DNA from: Phenylobacterium sp.
GTDB lineage: Bacteria > Pseudomonadota > Alphaproteobacteria > Caulobacterales > Caulobacteraceae
Direction of reading: 5' to 3'
Length of the DNA: 64,000 nt
NCBI RefSeq assembly: GCF_016793225.1
Contig: NZ_JAEUMN010000050.1
Coordinates: 62,001-126,000, forward strand
The translations under genes and the position numbers were made by a program. Positions 25,245 to 33,758 of this stretch are shown here, one piece after another. How positions within the stretch are numbered: the first letter of the stretch is position 1; every line of letters begins with the position of its first letter. The notes under the pieces were generated by a model. The model did not search any database, had not been told where the DNA came from, and worked only from the letters and a program-made list of their open reading frames with translations.

Positions 25245-26183
25245 TCAGCGGATGGCGATCGGGTTGATCACCACCTGCACGGTGCCGACGAAACGCGGCT
25301 GGCCCAGGACGAACAGGAACTCGCCCACCCCGTCCGCCGCCAGCGGCGCGGTGTTGATGTTCTCCAGCACGTGGACGCCCTTCTTGGCCAGGAGCGTCTG
25401 GTGGACGACCCACTGCCGGTCCGGATCGGCGAAGGGGATGTGCTCCAGCGCCACCGTGTCCGCGCCGATCGCGACGACGCCCTGGTCGGCCAGCCAGACC
25501 GCCGCCTCCTCGCCGATGCCAGGCTCGGTCGCCAGGAAGCGGGCCTTGTCGGTCTCCATCACCTTCATCCAGCCGGTGTGGAAGAGCACCACGTCGCCCT
25601 TGCCGATGGTGAGCTTCTGCGCCTTCAGCGCCGCCTGCACGTCGGCGCGGGTGATCACCTGGCCTCCGTCCAGCATCGGCTTTCCGAAGTGGCGCGTCAT
25701 GTCGATGAGCACGCCGCGGGTCACGATCGGGGGGACGTCGGCCAGGTCCAGCCGGCTGAAGCCCTTCGGCGTGCGCAGGTCCTCGCCCTTCAGGCCGTTG
25801 TAGTACCGGTTGTCGATGCCCAGGTGGCCGAAGCCGTCCATCTGGGTGCCGATCCCCATGCTGGTTGTCACCTTCTCGTCGTGGGCGGTCACCTTGTTGG
25901 GCCCGATCGGGGGCTGGCCGGGCGGCGGGGTCTGGATGATCTCGGCGCTGTACTTCCGGTCGCCGTAGGCCGGGCTGTCCGGGCCTGTGGGCACGCCCAG
26001 GGCGTACACCTTGCCGGTGCGGACGAGCGCCGCCGCCCGCTTCACGCCCTCGGCCGACAGGTTGTTCACCGCGCCCCGCAGGTCGTCCTTGCCGTACGGC
26101 GAGGGGTGCCAGGCGTCCTGCGCCTGCGCCGCGCCCGCCGCCGCCAGCCAGACGGCCGCCGCCGCCCACCATTTCGCACCCAT
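25245..26183 (-). CDS. Exported cyclase family protein (PF04199 type)
   Basis: A 312-aa protein of the kynurenine formamidase-like cyclase fold. A Sec signal (MGAKWWAAAAVWLAAAGAAQ, cleavage at AQA-QD) directs it to the periplasm. The family metal motif HxGTHxDxxxH appears as MGIGTQMDGFGHLG, the Gln-containing variant found in one branch, followed by LIDMTRHFGK and VLFHTGWMKV. It probably hydrolyses an amide or lactone. GGGAG lies before the ATG at 26183; an upstream in-frame start at 26219 would bury the signal peptide. Confidence 0.8.
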   Translation of the reverse strand: MGAKWWAAAAVWLAAAGAAQAQDAWHPSPYGKDDLRGAVNNLSAEGVKRAAALVRTGKVYALGVPTGPDSPAYGDRKYSAEIIQTPPPGQPPIGPNKVTAHDEKVTTSMGIGTQMDGFGHLGIDNRYYNGLKGEDLRTPKGFSRLDLADVPPIVTRGVLIDMTRHFGKPMLDGGQVITRADVQAALKAQKLTIGKGDVVLFHTGWMKVMETDKARFLATEPGIGEEAAVWLADQGVVAIGADTVALEHIPFADPDRQWVVHQTLLAKKGVHVLENINTAPLAADGVGEFLFVLGQPRFVGTVQVVINPIAIR

Positions 26184-26235
26184 GACGTCACTCCCTTGTG
26201 TTTCCGGGGAGCGTGTCACGGCGGGACGAAGTCCG

Positions 26236-26712
26236 CTACGGGCCCGGCGACGCCGGCGCGTTCTCGGCCGCCGAGGCGGCGCGCCGGCGACCGCGCGCCG
26301 CGTGCCGCGGATCGATCCGGCGAAGTTCCGCGAAGGTCATGTGCGGATGGGTGCGCGCCAGTTCCCGCAGCCGCGTGACCGCGATGGGCGCATAGGCCAG
26401 GGCGACGCCGGCCGCGTCGCCCGCCAGGTCGTGCAGCGACATCTGCCGCCCGACCATCTGCTGGGCGACCTCGCTCGCCACGCCGGCCCCGAGCATCAGA
26501 AGGGCCACCTCGTTCGCCCGGCTTCGCGGCAGGCCGCCGATGGCCGCCACGGTCAGCCCATAGAACAGCAGCGCGTGCGCCACGGTGTCCGGGAACGGCA
26601 GGTTCAGGTCGGAGTACTTGAACGGACCGGCCAGCGCGGCCACGCCGGCCGCCGCGGCCAGCAGGCTCGCGGCGCGAAAGGCGCGCATGAGAAGGTGGGG
26701 CGTGAGGCGCAT
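26236..26712 (-). CDS. VanZ-like membrane protein
   Basis: A 158-aa protein with four predicted transmembrane helices. The VanZ-type pattern is seen as LPFPDTVAHALLFYGLT, EVAQQMVGRQMSLHDLAGDAAG and surrounding hydrophobic segments. VanZ-like proteins are small inner-membrane proteins of mostly unknown role, named after a teicoplanin resistance accessory gene. The C-terminal 50 residues are basic and cytoplasmic (MTFAELRRIDPRHAARGRRR). The start at 26712 places the first helix early; an ATG at 26751 is also in frame. Neither has a strong ribosome-binding site. Confidence 0.6.
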   Translation of the reverse strand: MRLTPHLLMRAFRAASLLAAAAGVAALAGPFKYSDLNLPFPDTVAHALLFYGLTVAAIGGLPRSRANEVALLMLGAGVASEVAQQMVGRQMSLHDLAGDAAGVALAYAPIAVTRLRELARTHPHMTFAELRRIDPRHAARGRRRAASAAENAPASPGP

Positions 26713-26783
26713 GCGTTCTGCTCGGCCGGGATCGGCCGCGACCATGCGCACGCCAGGGTGAAGGCGGGTTGAAGAGGCGTGGT

Positions 26784-27440
26784 TTAGGAAGTCCTGCCGG
26801 CCGCGTCCCGGCCCAGCGCCCTCGTGGCCCCGATCGCGATCAGGGCCTGCCCGGCGAAGTAGAGGCCCCAGACGGCGAGGCCCAGGGGGAACGTGTCGAG
26901 GGCGGGCCGGCCCGTGCGCAGGAAGATCAGCAGGTCGGACACGGCGAACATGATGGCGCCCGCCCCCACCAGCGTCCGGGGAAACCGGCTGAGCCAGGCG
27001 GCGGCGGCCATGGCGGACAATCCGGCCGCATAGAGGGCGATGAGGCCCGCGCCCTCCCGCTGTGGCGGCAGCAGATAGGCGATCACCGGCACCCCCACGA
27101 ACAGGGCCAGCGCGACGGCCCAGTCCCCGGCCGCCGCAGGGCGGCGGTTGCGCAGGTAGAGGACGATGGCCGTGACGTGGCCGGCCAGGAAGGCGAGCGC
27201 GCCAGTGACCAGCCCGTGGGTCTCGAGCAGCACGTCGCCCAGGGCGCCGAACGCCAGCACCGCCGCCAGCAGCCAGCCGTCGAGGCCTCGCGCCATCGTC
27301 GCCGCATAGACCGCCAGCAGCGCGACGCCCGCCCCCTTCCAGGTGACGGAAGCGGCCGCGGGCAACGGCAGGAACCAGGACGCGACGTAGGTCGTCCCGG
27401 CCAGGATCGCCGCCGCGAGCAGGATCCGCCGCGGGTTCAT
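26784..27440 (-). CDS. YhhN family lysoplasmalogenase
   Basis: A 218-aa integral membrane protein with about eight helices. The YhhN/TMEM86 fold signature is seen in AFGALGDVLLE (acidic residue in the membrane), FLAGHVTAIVLYL, GAGAIMFAVSDLLIFL and WGLYFAGQALIAIG. Family members cleave the vinyl-ether bond of lysoplasmalogens. The ATG at 27440 overlaps the TGA of the upstream nitroreductase gene (ATGA), indicating one transcript. Confidence 0.85.
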   Translation of the reverse strand: MNPRRILLAAAILAGTTYVASWFLPLPAAASVTWKGAGVALLAVYAATMARGLDGWLLAAVLAFGALGDVLLETHGLVTGALAFLAGHVTAIVLYLRNRRPAAAGDWAVALALFVGVPVIAYLLPPQREGAGLIALYAAGLSAMAAAAWLSRFPRTLVGAGAIMFAVSDLLIFLRTGRPALDTFPLGLAVWGLYFAGQALIAIGATRALGRDAAGRTS

Positions 27441-28099
27441 TCGAAGCCCTTCAGCTCGCACCACACGTCCACCGGGTCCCGGCTGGCGCGCAGCGTGTTG
27501 ATCGGGGCCGCATCGTCCCGGTAGCCCAGCGCCATGCCCGAGAAGAGCATGTGATCCTCGGGCAGTCCGACGGCCTTGGCCACCGTCTGGGGGTAGCGGG
27601 CCCAGTACTCCTGGGCGCAGGTGTCCAGCCCGCGCTCGAGCGCCAGAAGCATGACGTTCTGCATGTACATGCCCAGGTCCGCCCACTGGGGCGGGCCCAG
27701 CTTGCGGTCCAGGCAGAAGAACAGGCCCACGGGCGCGCCGAACAGCTCGCCGTTCTTCGCGAGCTGCCGCAGGCGGGCCGGCTTGTCCTCGCGCGGGATC
27801 CCGATGGCCGCGTACAGGTCCTCGCCGTTCTGGAACCGCCGGGTCCGGAAGGGGTCCCAGAGGTTGGGCGGATAGACGTCGTACTCCGGGGTCTCGCCGA
27901 AGGGGTTCGCGGCGACCGCGGCCTTGAGCCCGGCCAGGGCGTCGCCGGCCAGCGCGTAGACCCGCCAGGGCTGCAGGTTGCCGCCCGAGGGCGCGCGGGC
28001 GGCCCGCTCCAGGATCTCGGCCACCACCGCGCCCGGCACGGGATCGGGCTTGAAGGCCCGGATGGAAATCCGCCGCTCGATCGCTTCTGAAACCTGCAT
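27437..28099 (-). CDS. Nitroreductase family oxidoreductase
   Basis: A 220-aa FMN-dependent NAD(P)H oxidoreductase. The FMN-binding N-terminus VSEAIERRISIRAFKPDPVP and RAARAPSGGNLQPWRVYAL are diagnostic. Further blocks are WADLGMYMQNVMLLALERG and a C-terminal LFSGMALGYRDDAAPINTLR. The native substrate is unknown; the family reduces nitroaromatics, flavins or quinones. The start at 28099 has GAGGGCGG upstream; a longer in-frame start at 28183 would overlap the divergent mtgA gene. Coupled by ATGA to the lysoplasmalogenase gene. Confidence 0.88.
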   Translation of the reverse strand: MQVSEAIERRISIRAFKPDPVPGAVVAEILERAARAPSGGNLQPWRVYALAGDALAGLKAAVAANPFGETPEYDVYPPNLWDPFRTRRFQNGEDLYAAIGIPREDKPARLRQLAKNGELFGAPVGLFFCLDRKLGPPQWADLGMYMQNVMLLALERGLDTCAQEYWARYPQTVAKAVGLPEDHMLFSGMALGYRDDAAPINTLRASRDPVDVWCELKGFE

Positions 28100-28188
28100 G
28101 CCGCCCTCGTTCCTGGCCGTTAGCGGGCCGTTGACCGACTCTGTCAGAATGGCGCCTACCATCAGCACCCTAGGTGAAGGCAAGCGGC

Positions 28189-28890
28189 GTGGCGAAGAGC
28201 GGCAAGGGCGGCTTCGGGGCTTTCGTGAAGGCGGTGGTCGTCGCCGGCCTCATGATCTTCGTGATCGGACCCATCGCGGTGGTGGCCATCTACCGCTTCG
28301 TGCCCCCGCCGATCACCTTCCTGATGGTGCAGCGCGTGTTCGAAGGCCACGGCCTGGAACGCAAGTGGGTCCCGCTGGAGAGGATCTCGCCGAGCCTGGT
28401 GCGCGCCGTCATCGCGGCCGAGGATGCGCGGTTCTGCGAGCACAAGGGCTTCGACCTCGAGGCCATCGAGAAGGCCATGGCCGCCAACGCCGCCGGCAAG
28501 AAGCTGCGCGGCGGGTCCACCATCTCGCAGCAGACGGCCAAGAACATCTTCCTCTGGCCGGGCCGCGACTGGGTCCGCAAGGGGCTCGAAGCCTGGTTCA
28601 CGGTCCTGATCGAGATCGGCTGGGGCAAGGAGCGGATCATGGAGGTCTATCTGAACTCCATCGAGTGGGGTCCGGGCGTCTACGGCGCCGAGATGGCGGC
28701 CCGGAAGAACTTCAACGTCCCCGCCTCGAAGCTGACCGTCCAGCAGTCGGCGCGGCTCGCCGCCATCGTGCCGAAGCCCCTGTCCTGGAAGGCCGCCAAG
28801 CCCGGGCCCTACATGAAGCGCCGGGCCGGCAGCATCAACCGCAACGCCCGCGCCGTTCGCCGCGAGGGCCTGACGAGCTGCGTCCTCTAG
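28189..28890 (+). CDS. mtgA: Monofunctional biosynthetic peptidoglycan transglycosylase MtgA
   Basis: A 233-aa bitopic inner-membrane protein that polymerises glycan strands from lipid II. One N-terminal helix ([20 protein letters not shown]) anchors a GT51 domain. The catalytic glutamate lies in [20 protein letters not shown]. The family motifs [17 protein letters not shown] and [20 protein letters not shown] with the second Glu, then AARKNFN, follow. The GTG at 28189 has AGGTGAAGG at the proper spacing; the GTG at 28174 has no such site. The stop codon lies in the left CTAG of intergenic element copy 2. Confidence 0.95.
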   Translation: MAKSGKGGFGAFVKAVVVAGLMIFVIGPIAVVAIYRFVPPPITFLMVQRVFEGHGLERKWVPLERISPSLVRAVIAAEDARFCEHKGFDLEAIEKAMAANAAGKKLRGGSTISQQTAKNIFLWPGRDWVRKGLEAWFTVLIEIGWGKERIMEVYLNSIEWGPGVYGAEMAARKNFNVPASKLTVQQSARLAAIVPKPLSWKAAKPGPYMKRRAGSINRNARAVRREGLTSCVL

Positions 28891-28927
28891 GGCGCGTTCC
28901 GAAAGCCGAGAACGGGCGAGGCTCTAG
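28887..28927. repeat. CTAG-bounded convergent intergenic element, copy 2
   Basis: A 41-bp spacer that begins CTAGGGCGCGTTCCGAAAG and ends GAACGGGCGAGGCTCTAG. As in copy 1 (7672-7730) the edge CTAGs supply the stop codons of both flanking convergent genes, here mtgA and the LysE-type gene. Confidence 0.6.
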
Positions 28928-29535
28928 GCCGGCGTCACCGCGACCCAGGCGGCCACCGCCAGCAGGCCGACCGCGAACAGCCGCTCCACGCGCCGCCGCG
29001 CGCCGGGCCATGCCGTGAGCGCGCGGCCTGCGCCCGCGCCGGCCATGACGATCGAGGCGTGCACGGCGGCGCTGAACCCCAGGTGGATGAGGCCGAGCTG
29101 AAGCGCCTGGGCCCTCGGGTCGCCGAGCTCCGGACGGATGAACCCCGGCAGCAGCACGAGATAGAGGATCGCCGCCTTGGGATTCAGCACGTTGTTGACG
29201 AGGCCGCGGACGAACAGCCGCTTCTCGGACGTCGCGACCGCAAGGGGCGCGCCCGCGGTGCGCCAGGCCTCGACCGCGAGCCACGCCAGATAGGCCACGC
29301 CGGCCCACCGCAGCGTCTCCAGGATCCACGGCCAGCGCAGGGCTTCCGCGAGGCCCGCCAGCGTCACCGCCAGGTAGACGGCGAGCCCGAGCGTGACGCC
29401 GGCCACGGTCACCAGTCCGGCGGCCCGGCCCGAGCGGCTGGCCACCAGGAAGAGGTAGGCCATGTTCGGGCCGGGGGTCAGCTCGATGAGCGCCACCGCG
29501 AGGAGGAACGGCGCCAGTTGCGCGATCGACAGCAC
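28924..29535 (-). CDS. LysE/RhtB family amino acid exporter
   Basis: A 203-aa inner-membrane transporter with about six helices. The N-terminal LIELTPGPNMAYLFLVASRS is the family signature. GLVNNVLNPKAAILYLVLLPGF is the second conserved block with the NPK motif. These proteins export lysine, arginine, homoserine, threonine or related solutes by proton exchange; the substrate cannot be set from sequence. A divergent or downstream partner is not evident. Confidence 0.88.
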   Translation of the reverse strand: MLSIAQLAPFLLAVALIELTPGPNMAYLFLVASRSGRAAGLVTVAGVTLGLAVYLAVTLAGLAEALRWPWILETLRWAGVAYLAWLAVEAWRTAGAPLAVATSEKRLFVRGLVNNVLNPKAAILYLVLLPGFIRPELGDPRAQALQLGLIHLGFSAAVHASIVMAGAGAGRALTAWPGARRRVERLFAVGLLAVAAWVAVTPA

Positions 29536-29551
29536 CGGCGCGCGTTGCGGA

Positions 29552-29860
29552 TCAGGCGGCCTTCTTCCGGCCGATCTTCAGCAGACTGACCAGAGCCGCC
29601 GCAGCCGTCAGCGCCGCGGCCGCCGTGGCGACCGGATGGGCCTTCGCCTCGGCCACGGCCTTGTCCGCCAGGTACTTCGCCTCCGGCGGCGCCTTGTCGG
29701 CGACCTTCTGCGCGGCGTCGCGCAGGGCCTGCGAGGCCTGGGCCAGCGCCTGCTCGGCGTCGTCGCTCAGGTTCTCGGCTGCGCGGCGCAGCATCTTCGA
29801 AACGTCATCGAGCGTGTCTTCGAGATCGCGCTGGACCTGCTTGGTCAAGGATCTGGGCAT
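29552..29860 (-). CDS. DUF883/ElaB-like membrane-anchored protein
   Basis: A 102-aa protein. Residues 1-70 form a long charged amphipathic helix (LTKQVQRDLEDTLDDVSKML, then EQALAQASQALRDAAQKVAD). Residues about 77-95 are a single transmembrane segment (TAAAALTAAAALVSLLKI), and the tail is GRKKAA. This layout matches DUF883/YqjD/ElaB proteins, which are tail-anchored inner-membrane proteins, some of them ribosome-binding and stress-induced. The role here is not known. AGGAG-like purines (CCTAGGAGTCACCC on the minus strand) precede the ATG. Confidence 0.7.
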   Translation of the reverse strand: MPRSLTKQVQRDLEDTLDDVSKMLRRAAENLSDDAEQALAQASQALRDAAQKVADKAPPEAKYLADKAVAEAKAHPVATAAAALTAAAALVSLLKIGRKKAA

Positions 29861-29889
29861 GGGTGACTCCTAGGGGGGGTGAGTACGCC

Positions 29890-31527
29890 TCATCCTGCAG
29901 GCGCGGCGGGCGGCTTGCCTTGACCGACATCAACCCCTTCCGCCGGGCCCAGCGCCTGCGACAGGGCCTCGAGCAGGGCTTCGCGCGCGGCGTCGTCCGG
30001 CAGCGTCTCCAGGCGGGCGTTGAGGTCGAGCAGCAGGCGCGAACGGGCGTTGTGCCAGTCCGGGCGCGCGGCGGCGCCGGGCAGGATGCGCGCCTCGGCG
30101 CCTGCGAGCGGCGACGCCGGGGCCGCCGGGGCCAGGGCGAAGCGCTCGTCGAGCGCCGGGATCACCAGCCGTTCGGGGGCGAAACCCTCCGCCACCAGCT
30201 TCGTCCGAAGCCCTTCCAGCGCGTCCGGCTCGCCGTGCGCCAGGAACACCGAGCCGCCGATCGGCCGGCGCGCCTTGGCCCAGGCGGCGAGAGCCCCCTG
30301 GTCGGCATGACCCGAGTAGATGTCGAGAGAACGGACACGGGCGCGGACGGCGATGTCCTCGCCCTGGATCCGGACCGAGTTCGCGCCCTCGGCCAGGATG
30401 CGGCCCAGGGTGCCGGCGGCCTGGTACCCGGGCAGGAGGACGGTCGCGTCGCGCCGCCACAGCAGGCGCTTCAGGTGCTTGCGCACGCGCCCCGCCTCGC
30501 ACATGCCGCTCGCAGCCAGGATGACGTGCCAGCCGCTCATCCGCTCGAGCCGATCGCTCTCCCCGGGCTCGCGGAGGAACATCAGCCGGCCGCTCTGGCG
30601 CAGGTCCTCGAAGGGATTGCGGTCCATCGACGCGCTCCAGCCGCGCCGCCGGAACACCTCCGTCGCCTCGATCGCCAAGGGAGAATCCAGGAAGATGTCC
30701 ACGTCCGGGACCTCGCCCTCGCGGATCAGGATCTGCAGGTCCGCCAGCAGCTCCTGCGACCGCTCGACGGCGAAGGCCGGGATCAGCAGCGGTCCCCCGG
30801 CCTCCCGCGCGGCGCGCAGTTCCCGGGCGAGCAGCCGCCGGCGCGACGCGGGATCCATCGACGCCCTCGGTCGGCCGCCGTAGGTGGACTCGATCACCAG
30901 GTGGTCGACGCCGGCGGGGCCCTCCGGGTCGGGAAGGAAGTCCCGCCCGCCAGGGCCGAGATCGCCCGAGAAGAGGATCGTCACCGGGCCCTCGCCGCCG
31001 TCGACGCGGACCTCGATGGAGGCCGAGCCCAGCATGTGGCCCGCCTCCCAGTAGCGCGCCGTCACCCCAGGGGCGACCGCCACCTCGCGGCCGAGCTTCA
31101 CCGGGTGGAAAAGCTCCAGGGTCCGCCGCGCGTCCTGCACGGTGTAGATGGGCTCGACGGGGTCGCGGCCCCGGCGCTGGTTGCGGCGGTTGAGCTGCCG
31201 CACCTCGCTTTCCTGGATGTCGCCGGCGTCGGGCAGCATGACCTCGCACAGGTCGCGGGCCCCCGCGGTCGCGTGGATGGCGCCCTTGAAGCCGGCGCGC
31301 ATCAGCTTGGGCAGGAGGCCGGAGTGGTCGATGTGGGCGTGCGTCAGCAGCACCGCGTCGATCTCGCCCGCCCGAAACGGAAAGGGCTCGTAGTTGAGCG
31401 CCTTCAGGGTCTTGGGGCCCTGGAACATGCCGCAGTCCACGAGCACGCTGGCCCGGGGCGTGGTGAGGCGGGCGCAGAAGCCGGTGACGCAGCCCGCCGC
31501 CCCGTGGAAGGTGAGATTGACGGGCAC
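29890..31527 (-). CDS. MBL-fold beta-CASP RNA/DNA metallohydrolase-like protein
   Basis: A 545-aa cytoplasmic protein. The metallo-beta-lactamase motif HAHIDHSG binds two zinc ions, with a further His in YWEAGHMLGS and Asp in FSGDLGPGG. The beta-CASP domain lies between, with motif A (VIESTYGG region), motif B (LAASGMCEAGRVRKHL) and motif C (IYSGHADQGALAAW). The family includes CPSF-73/Ysh1-like RNases. Bacterial relatives outside RNase J have poorly known targets. A C-terminal 90-residue Ala/Pro-rich extension is unusual. It lies 5 bp after the host-attachment-type gene on the same strand. Confidence 0.88.
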   Translation of the reverse strand: MPVNLTFHGAAGCVTGFCARLTTPRASVLVDCGMFQGPKTLKALNYEPFPFRAGEIDAVLLTHAHIDHSGLLPKLMRAGFKGAIHATAGARDLCEVMLPDAGDIQESEVRQLNRRNQRRGRDPVEPIYTVQDARRTLELFHPVKLGREVAVAPGVTARYWEAGHMLGSASIEVRVDGGEGPVTILFSGDLGPGGRDFLPDPEGPAGVDHLVIESTYGGRPRASMDPASRRRLLARELRAAREAGGPLLIPAFAVERSQELLADLQILIREGEVPDVDIFLDSPLAIEATEVFRRRGWSASMDRNPFEDLRQSGRLMFLREPGESDRLERMSGWHVILAASGMCEAGRVRKHLKRLLWRRDATVLLPGYQAAGTLGRILAEGANSVRIQGEDIAVRARVRSLDIYSGHADQGALAAWAKARRPIGGSVFLAHGEPDALEGLRTKLVAEGFAPERLVIPALDERFALAPAAPASPLAGAEARILPGAAARPDWHNARSRLLLDLNARLETLPDDAAREALLEALSQALGPAEGVDVGQGKPPAAPAG

Positions 31528-31532
31528 TGAGC

Positions 31533-32000
31533 TCAGGCGCTCTCGGCGCGCCAGGCGTGCGCGCGGGCCTCGCGCAGGATCTGCCGCATGGCGTCGGCGT
31601 CCTCATGGACCCGGGCGTGCGGGTCGGTCACCTCGACCCGGGCGGCCACGCCGGCCGGCAGCGCCTTCCGCAGCGCTCCGAGCGCGTGGGGCGGCCCCAT
31701 CAGCGCCAGATGGTCGAAGTCGCCCCGGCCGCCGGCGACCATCAGGCGGGTCGCCACGCGCCGCAGGAACCGGGCCTCGGCCGCATGCGCGAGGTTGCGG
31801 TCTCCAGCCGCGCTGCGGCCGGCGCCGGCCCGCGAGTGCACGGTCGCGCGCTGGAGGCCGCCGGCGCCGCGCTCCTCCTCGGTGGCCGACATGCGCAGCT
31901 CCCGGATCTCGCGCAGCGGACCCGATCTCGCCGGCTCGACGAAGAACCGCGCCTGCCGCGCATCGAACGCCACGACCCAGGTCGTTCTGGCCGGATCCAT
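31533..32000 (-). CDS. Host attachment protein family (PF10116-like)
   Basis: A 155-aa protein beginning TTWVVAFDARQARFFVEPAR and containing DFDHLALMGPPHALGALRKAL, the pattern of the 'host attachment protein' / baeRF-like family, which is related to archaeal release factor domains and was named from Agrobacterium AtsR-type proteins. The molecular role is unknown. An excellent GAGGAGG site precedes the ATG at 32000, preferred to an in-frame start at 32039. A FixK-type box 55 bp upstream and divergent fixK suggest oxygen-dependent expression. Confidence 0.8.
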   Translation of the reverse strand: MDPARTTWVVAFDARQARFFVEPARSGPLREIRELRMSATEEERGAGGLQRATVHSRAGAGRSAAGDRNLAHAAEARFLRRVATRLMVAGGRGDFDHLALMGPPHALGALRKALPAGVAARVEVTDPHARVHEDADAMRQILREARAHAWRAESA

Positions 32001-32054
32001 GCTCGCCTCCTCGCTTGGCTGACACACCGTGGCGAGCATCCTTCCTCCGGCGCC

Positions 32055-32068
32055 GTGACCCAGATCAA
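32055..32068 (-). promoter_or_regulatory. FNR/FixK-type anaerobox between host-attachment gene and fixK
   Basis: On the minus strand the site reads TTGATCTGGGTCAC, matching TTGAT-N4-ATCAA at 8 of 10 conserved positions. It is 55 bp from the start of the host-attachment gene and 103 bp from the start of fixK, so it could serve either, including fixK autoregulation. Confidence 0.65.
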
Positions 32069-32170
32069 AGCACAGGGGCGACAGCCTCCGTACTGCTACT
32101 TAGGGGACGCTCCTCAATATGAGGCCACGCTCGCAGCCGATAGCAATTCGCCATCGGATTGGAGCCTCCC

Positions 32171-32824
32171 ATGACCCTGGCCTACGACATGAACGACCCC
32201 CGTGGCGCCCGGCCTGCCAGCGCGCTGACGGACGCCTTCGAGCGCCTGGGCAAGCGGGTCAGCTTCGATCGCGAGACCGAGATCTACGCCCAGGACGAGG
32301 AAGCCGACATGCTGTACCGGGTGGTCAGCGGCGTCGTCCGCACGACCCGGGTCACCCTCGACGGCCGCCGCCAGGTCGGCGACTTCTACTACGCCGGCGA
32401 CCTGTTCGGCCTGGAGGTCGGCCCCGACCACCGTTTCGCCGCCGAAGCCCTGACCGACTGCGAGATCACCGTCGTCCGCCGCGCCGCGATGCGCGCCTTC
32501 GCCGGCGACGCCGAGCTGGACCGCGCGATCCTGGAGGCGACCCGCCTCGAGATGGAGCGCCTGCAGGACCACGTGGTCATGCTGGGCCGCAAGAGCGCCC
32601 GCGAGCGGGTCGCCAGCTTCCTGATGTCGATCGCCCAGCGCCAGGACGAGGGCCAGGTCGAGCTCCCCATGGGTCGCCAGGACATGGCCGATTATCTCGG
32701 CCTCACCATCGAGACGGTGTCGCGCATGCTGACGCAGCTCCAGGGCGAGGCCATCGTGGAATTCCCCTCGACGCGCCGCTTCCAGGTCCGGAAGTGGACC
32801 GCGCTCGAGGCGCTCGCCGCCTGA
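32171..32824 (+). CDS. fixK: FixK-type Crp/FNR transcription regulator
   Basis: A 217-aa Crp/FNR-family activator. The cyclic-nucleotide-binding-like fold spans about residues 25-120 (LYRVVSGVVRTTRVTLDGRR). A long dimer helix follows, then a winged HTH with MGRQDMADYLGLTIETVSRM, whose E..SR residues read the TTGA half-site. Only one cysteine is present (LTDCE), so the oxygen-labile iron-sulfur cluster of FNR is absent and the protein should be FixK-like, controlled by FixLJ at the level of transcription. GGAG lies before the ATG at 32171. It is the likely reader of the anaeroboxes around it. Confidence 0.88.
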   Translation: MTLAYDMNDPRGARPASALTDAFERLGKRVSFDRETEIYAQDEEADMLYRVVSGVVRTTRVTLDGRRQVGDFYYAGDLFGLEVGPDHRFAAEALTDCEITVVRRAAMRAFAGDAELDRAILEATRLEMERLQDHVVMLGRKSARERVASFLMSIAQRQDEGQVELPMGRQDMADYLGLTIETVSRMLTQLQGEAIVEFPSTRRFQVRKWTALEALAA

Positions 32825-32882
32825 GCCAGGCGCCTGAGCGGCCGCAGGCGTTCACCGGCCGCGCCGTCGTTGGAGCCCCCCC

Positions 32883-33749
32883 ATGCAGACGACCAAGGAA
32901 CGGACCACCCCCGCCGTCGCCCAGTCGGACGTCTACCCGACGATCCTGGTGCACGCCGAGCCCGGACTCGCGTCCTCGCACCGCGTCGAGGCGGCCGCCC
33001 GCCTCGCCCGTGACCTGGACGCCCGCCTGATCGGCCTGGGCGCCGAGACCTTCGACCCCAGCCTGACCGCCGGCCCCTTCATGGGCTACGAGGCCGGGCA
33101 ATGGGTCGGTCTCGTCCAGGAGGAGATCGAGAAGAGCATCGCCAACGCCGAGAAGGCCTTCTCGCGCGACTCCGCCGGCGCGAAGGTCGAATGGCGTTCG
33201 ATGCAGGACTATCCCCACCGCGCGCTCCTGATGCTGGCGCGCGCCGCCGACCTCATCGTCATGAGCCCGGCGTCGAAGGCCGGCCGGCAGCGCAACGCCG
33301 ACCCCGCCGACGTGGTGATGAGCGCCGGACGCCCGGTGCTGATCGTCCCGGAAGGGCGCCAGCACCTGCGCGCCAAGTCGGTGGTCGTGGCCTGGAAGGA
33401 CACCCGCGAGTGCCGGCGCGCCATCGCCGACGCCCTGCCCTTCCTGAAGCGCGCCGAGGACGTGATCGTGTACGCGGTCGTGAAGCCCGAAGAGGTGGAC
33501 GCCGCCGCGTTCGAGGTGGACGACGTCATCGTCAACCTCAAGGCCCACCGGGTGAACGCGCGCCCCCTGGTCAACGCGGTCCCGCAGGACGGCGTCACCA
33601 ACGCCATCGAGCGTGTGGCCCAGCACAGCGGCGCGGACCTGGTGGTCTGCGGCGCCTACGGACACGCCCGCGCCCGCGAATGGGCCTTCGGCGGCGTGAC
33701 CGAGGACCTGATCCACGCGCCGAAGTACTTCGTCCTGATGAGCCACTAG
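32883..33749 (+). CDS. Tandem universal stress protein
   Basis: A 288-aa cytoplasmic protein made of two UspA domains. The first runs from about 18 to 150 (YPTILVHAEP ... GRPVLIVPEG), the second from about 155 to 288 (KSVVVAWKDTRECRRAIADA ... ADLVVCGAYGHARAREWAFG). The G-x2-G-x9-G-(S/T) ATP motif is only partly kept in the second half. Usp genes are typical members of FNR/FixK regulons and help survival without oxygen. It follows fixK by 58 bp and precedes the lipoprotein cytochrome gene. Confidence 0.88.
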   Translation: MQTTKERTTPAVAQSDVYPTILVHAEPGLASSHRVEAAARLARDLDARLIGLGAETFDPSLTAGPFMGYEAGQWVGLVQEEIEKSIANAEKAFSRDSAGAKVEWRSMQDYPHRALLMLARAADLIVMSPASKAGRQRNADPADVVMSAGRPVLIVPEGRQHLRAKSVVVAWKDTRECRRAIADALPFLKRAEDVIVYAVVKPEEVDAAAFEVDDVIVNLKAHRVNARPLVNAVPQDGVTNAIERVAQHSGADLVVCGAYGHARAREWAFGGVTEDLIHAPKYFVLMSH

Positions 33750-33758
33750 GCCGGGCCG

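Noticed and set aside
25245-26183. The cyclase appears to lack histidines of the HxGTHxDxxxH metal motif.
   Set aside because: A GTQxDGxGH variant is known in one branch of this family, so it need not be a loss of function.
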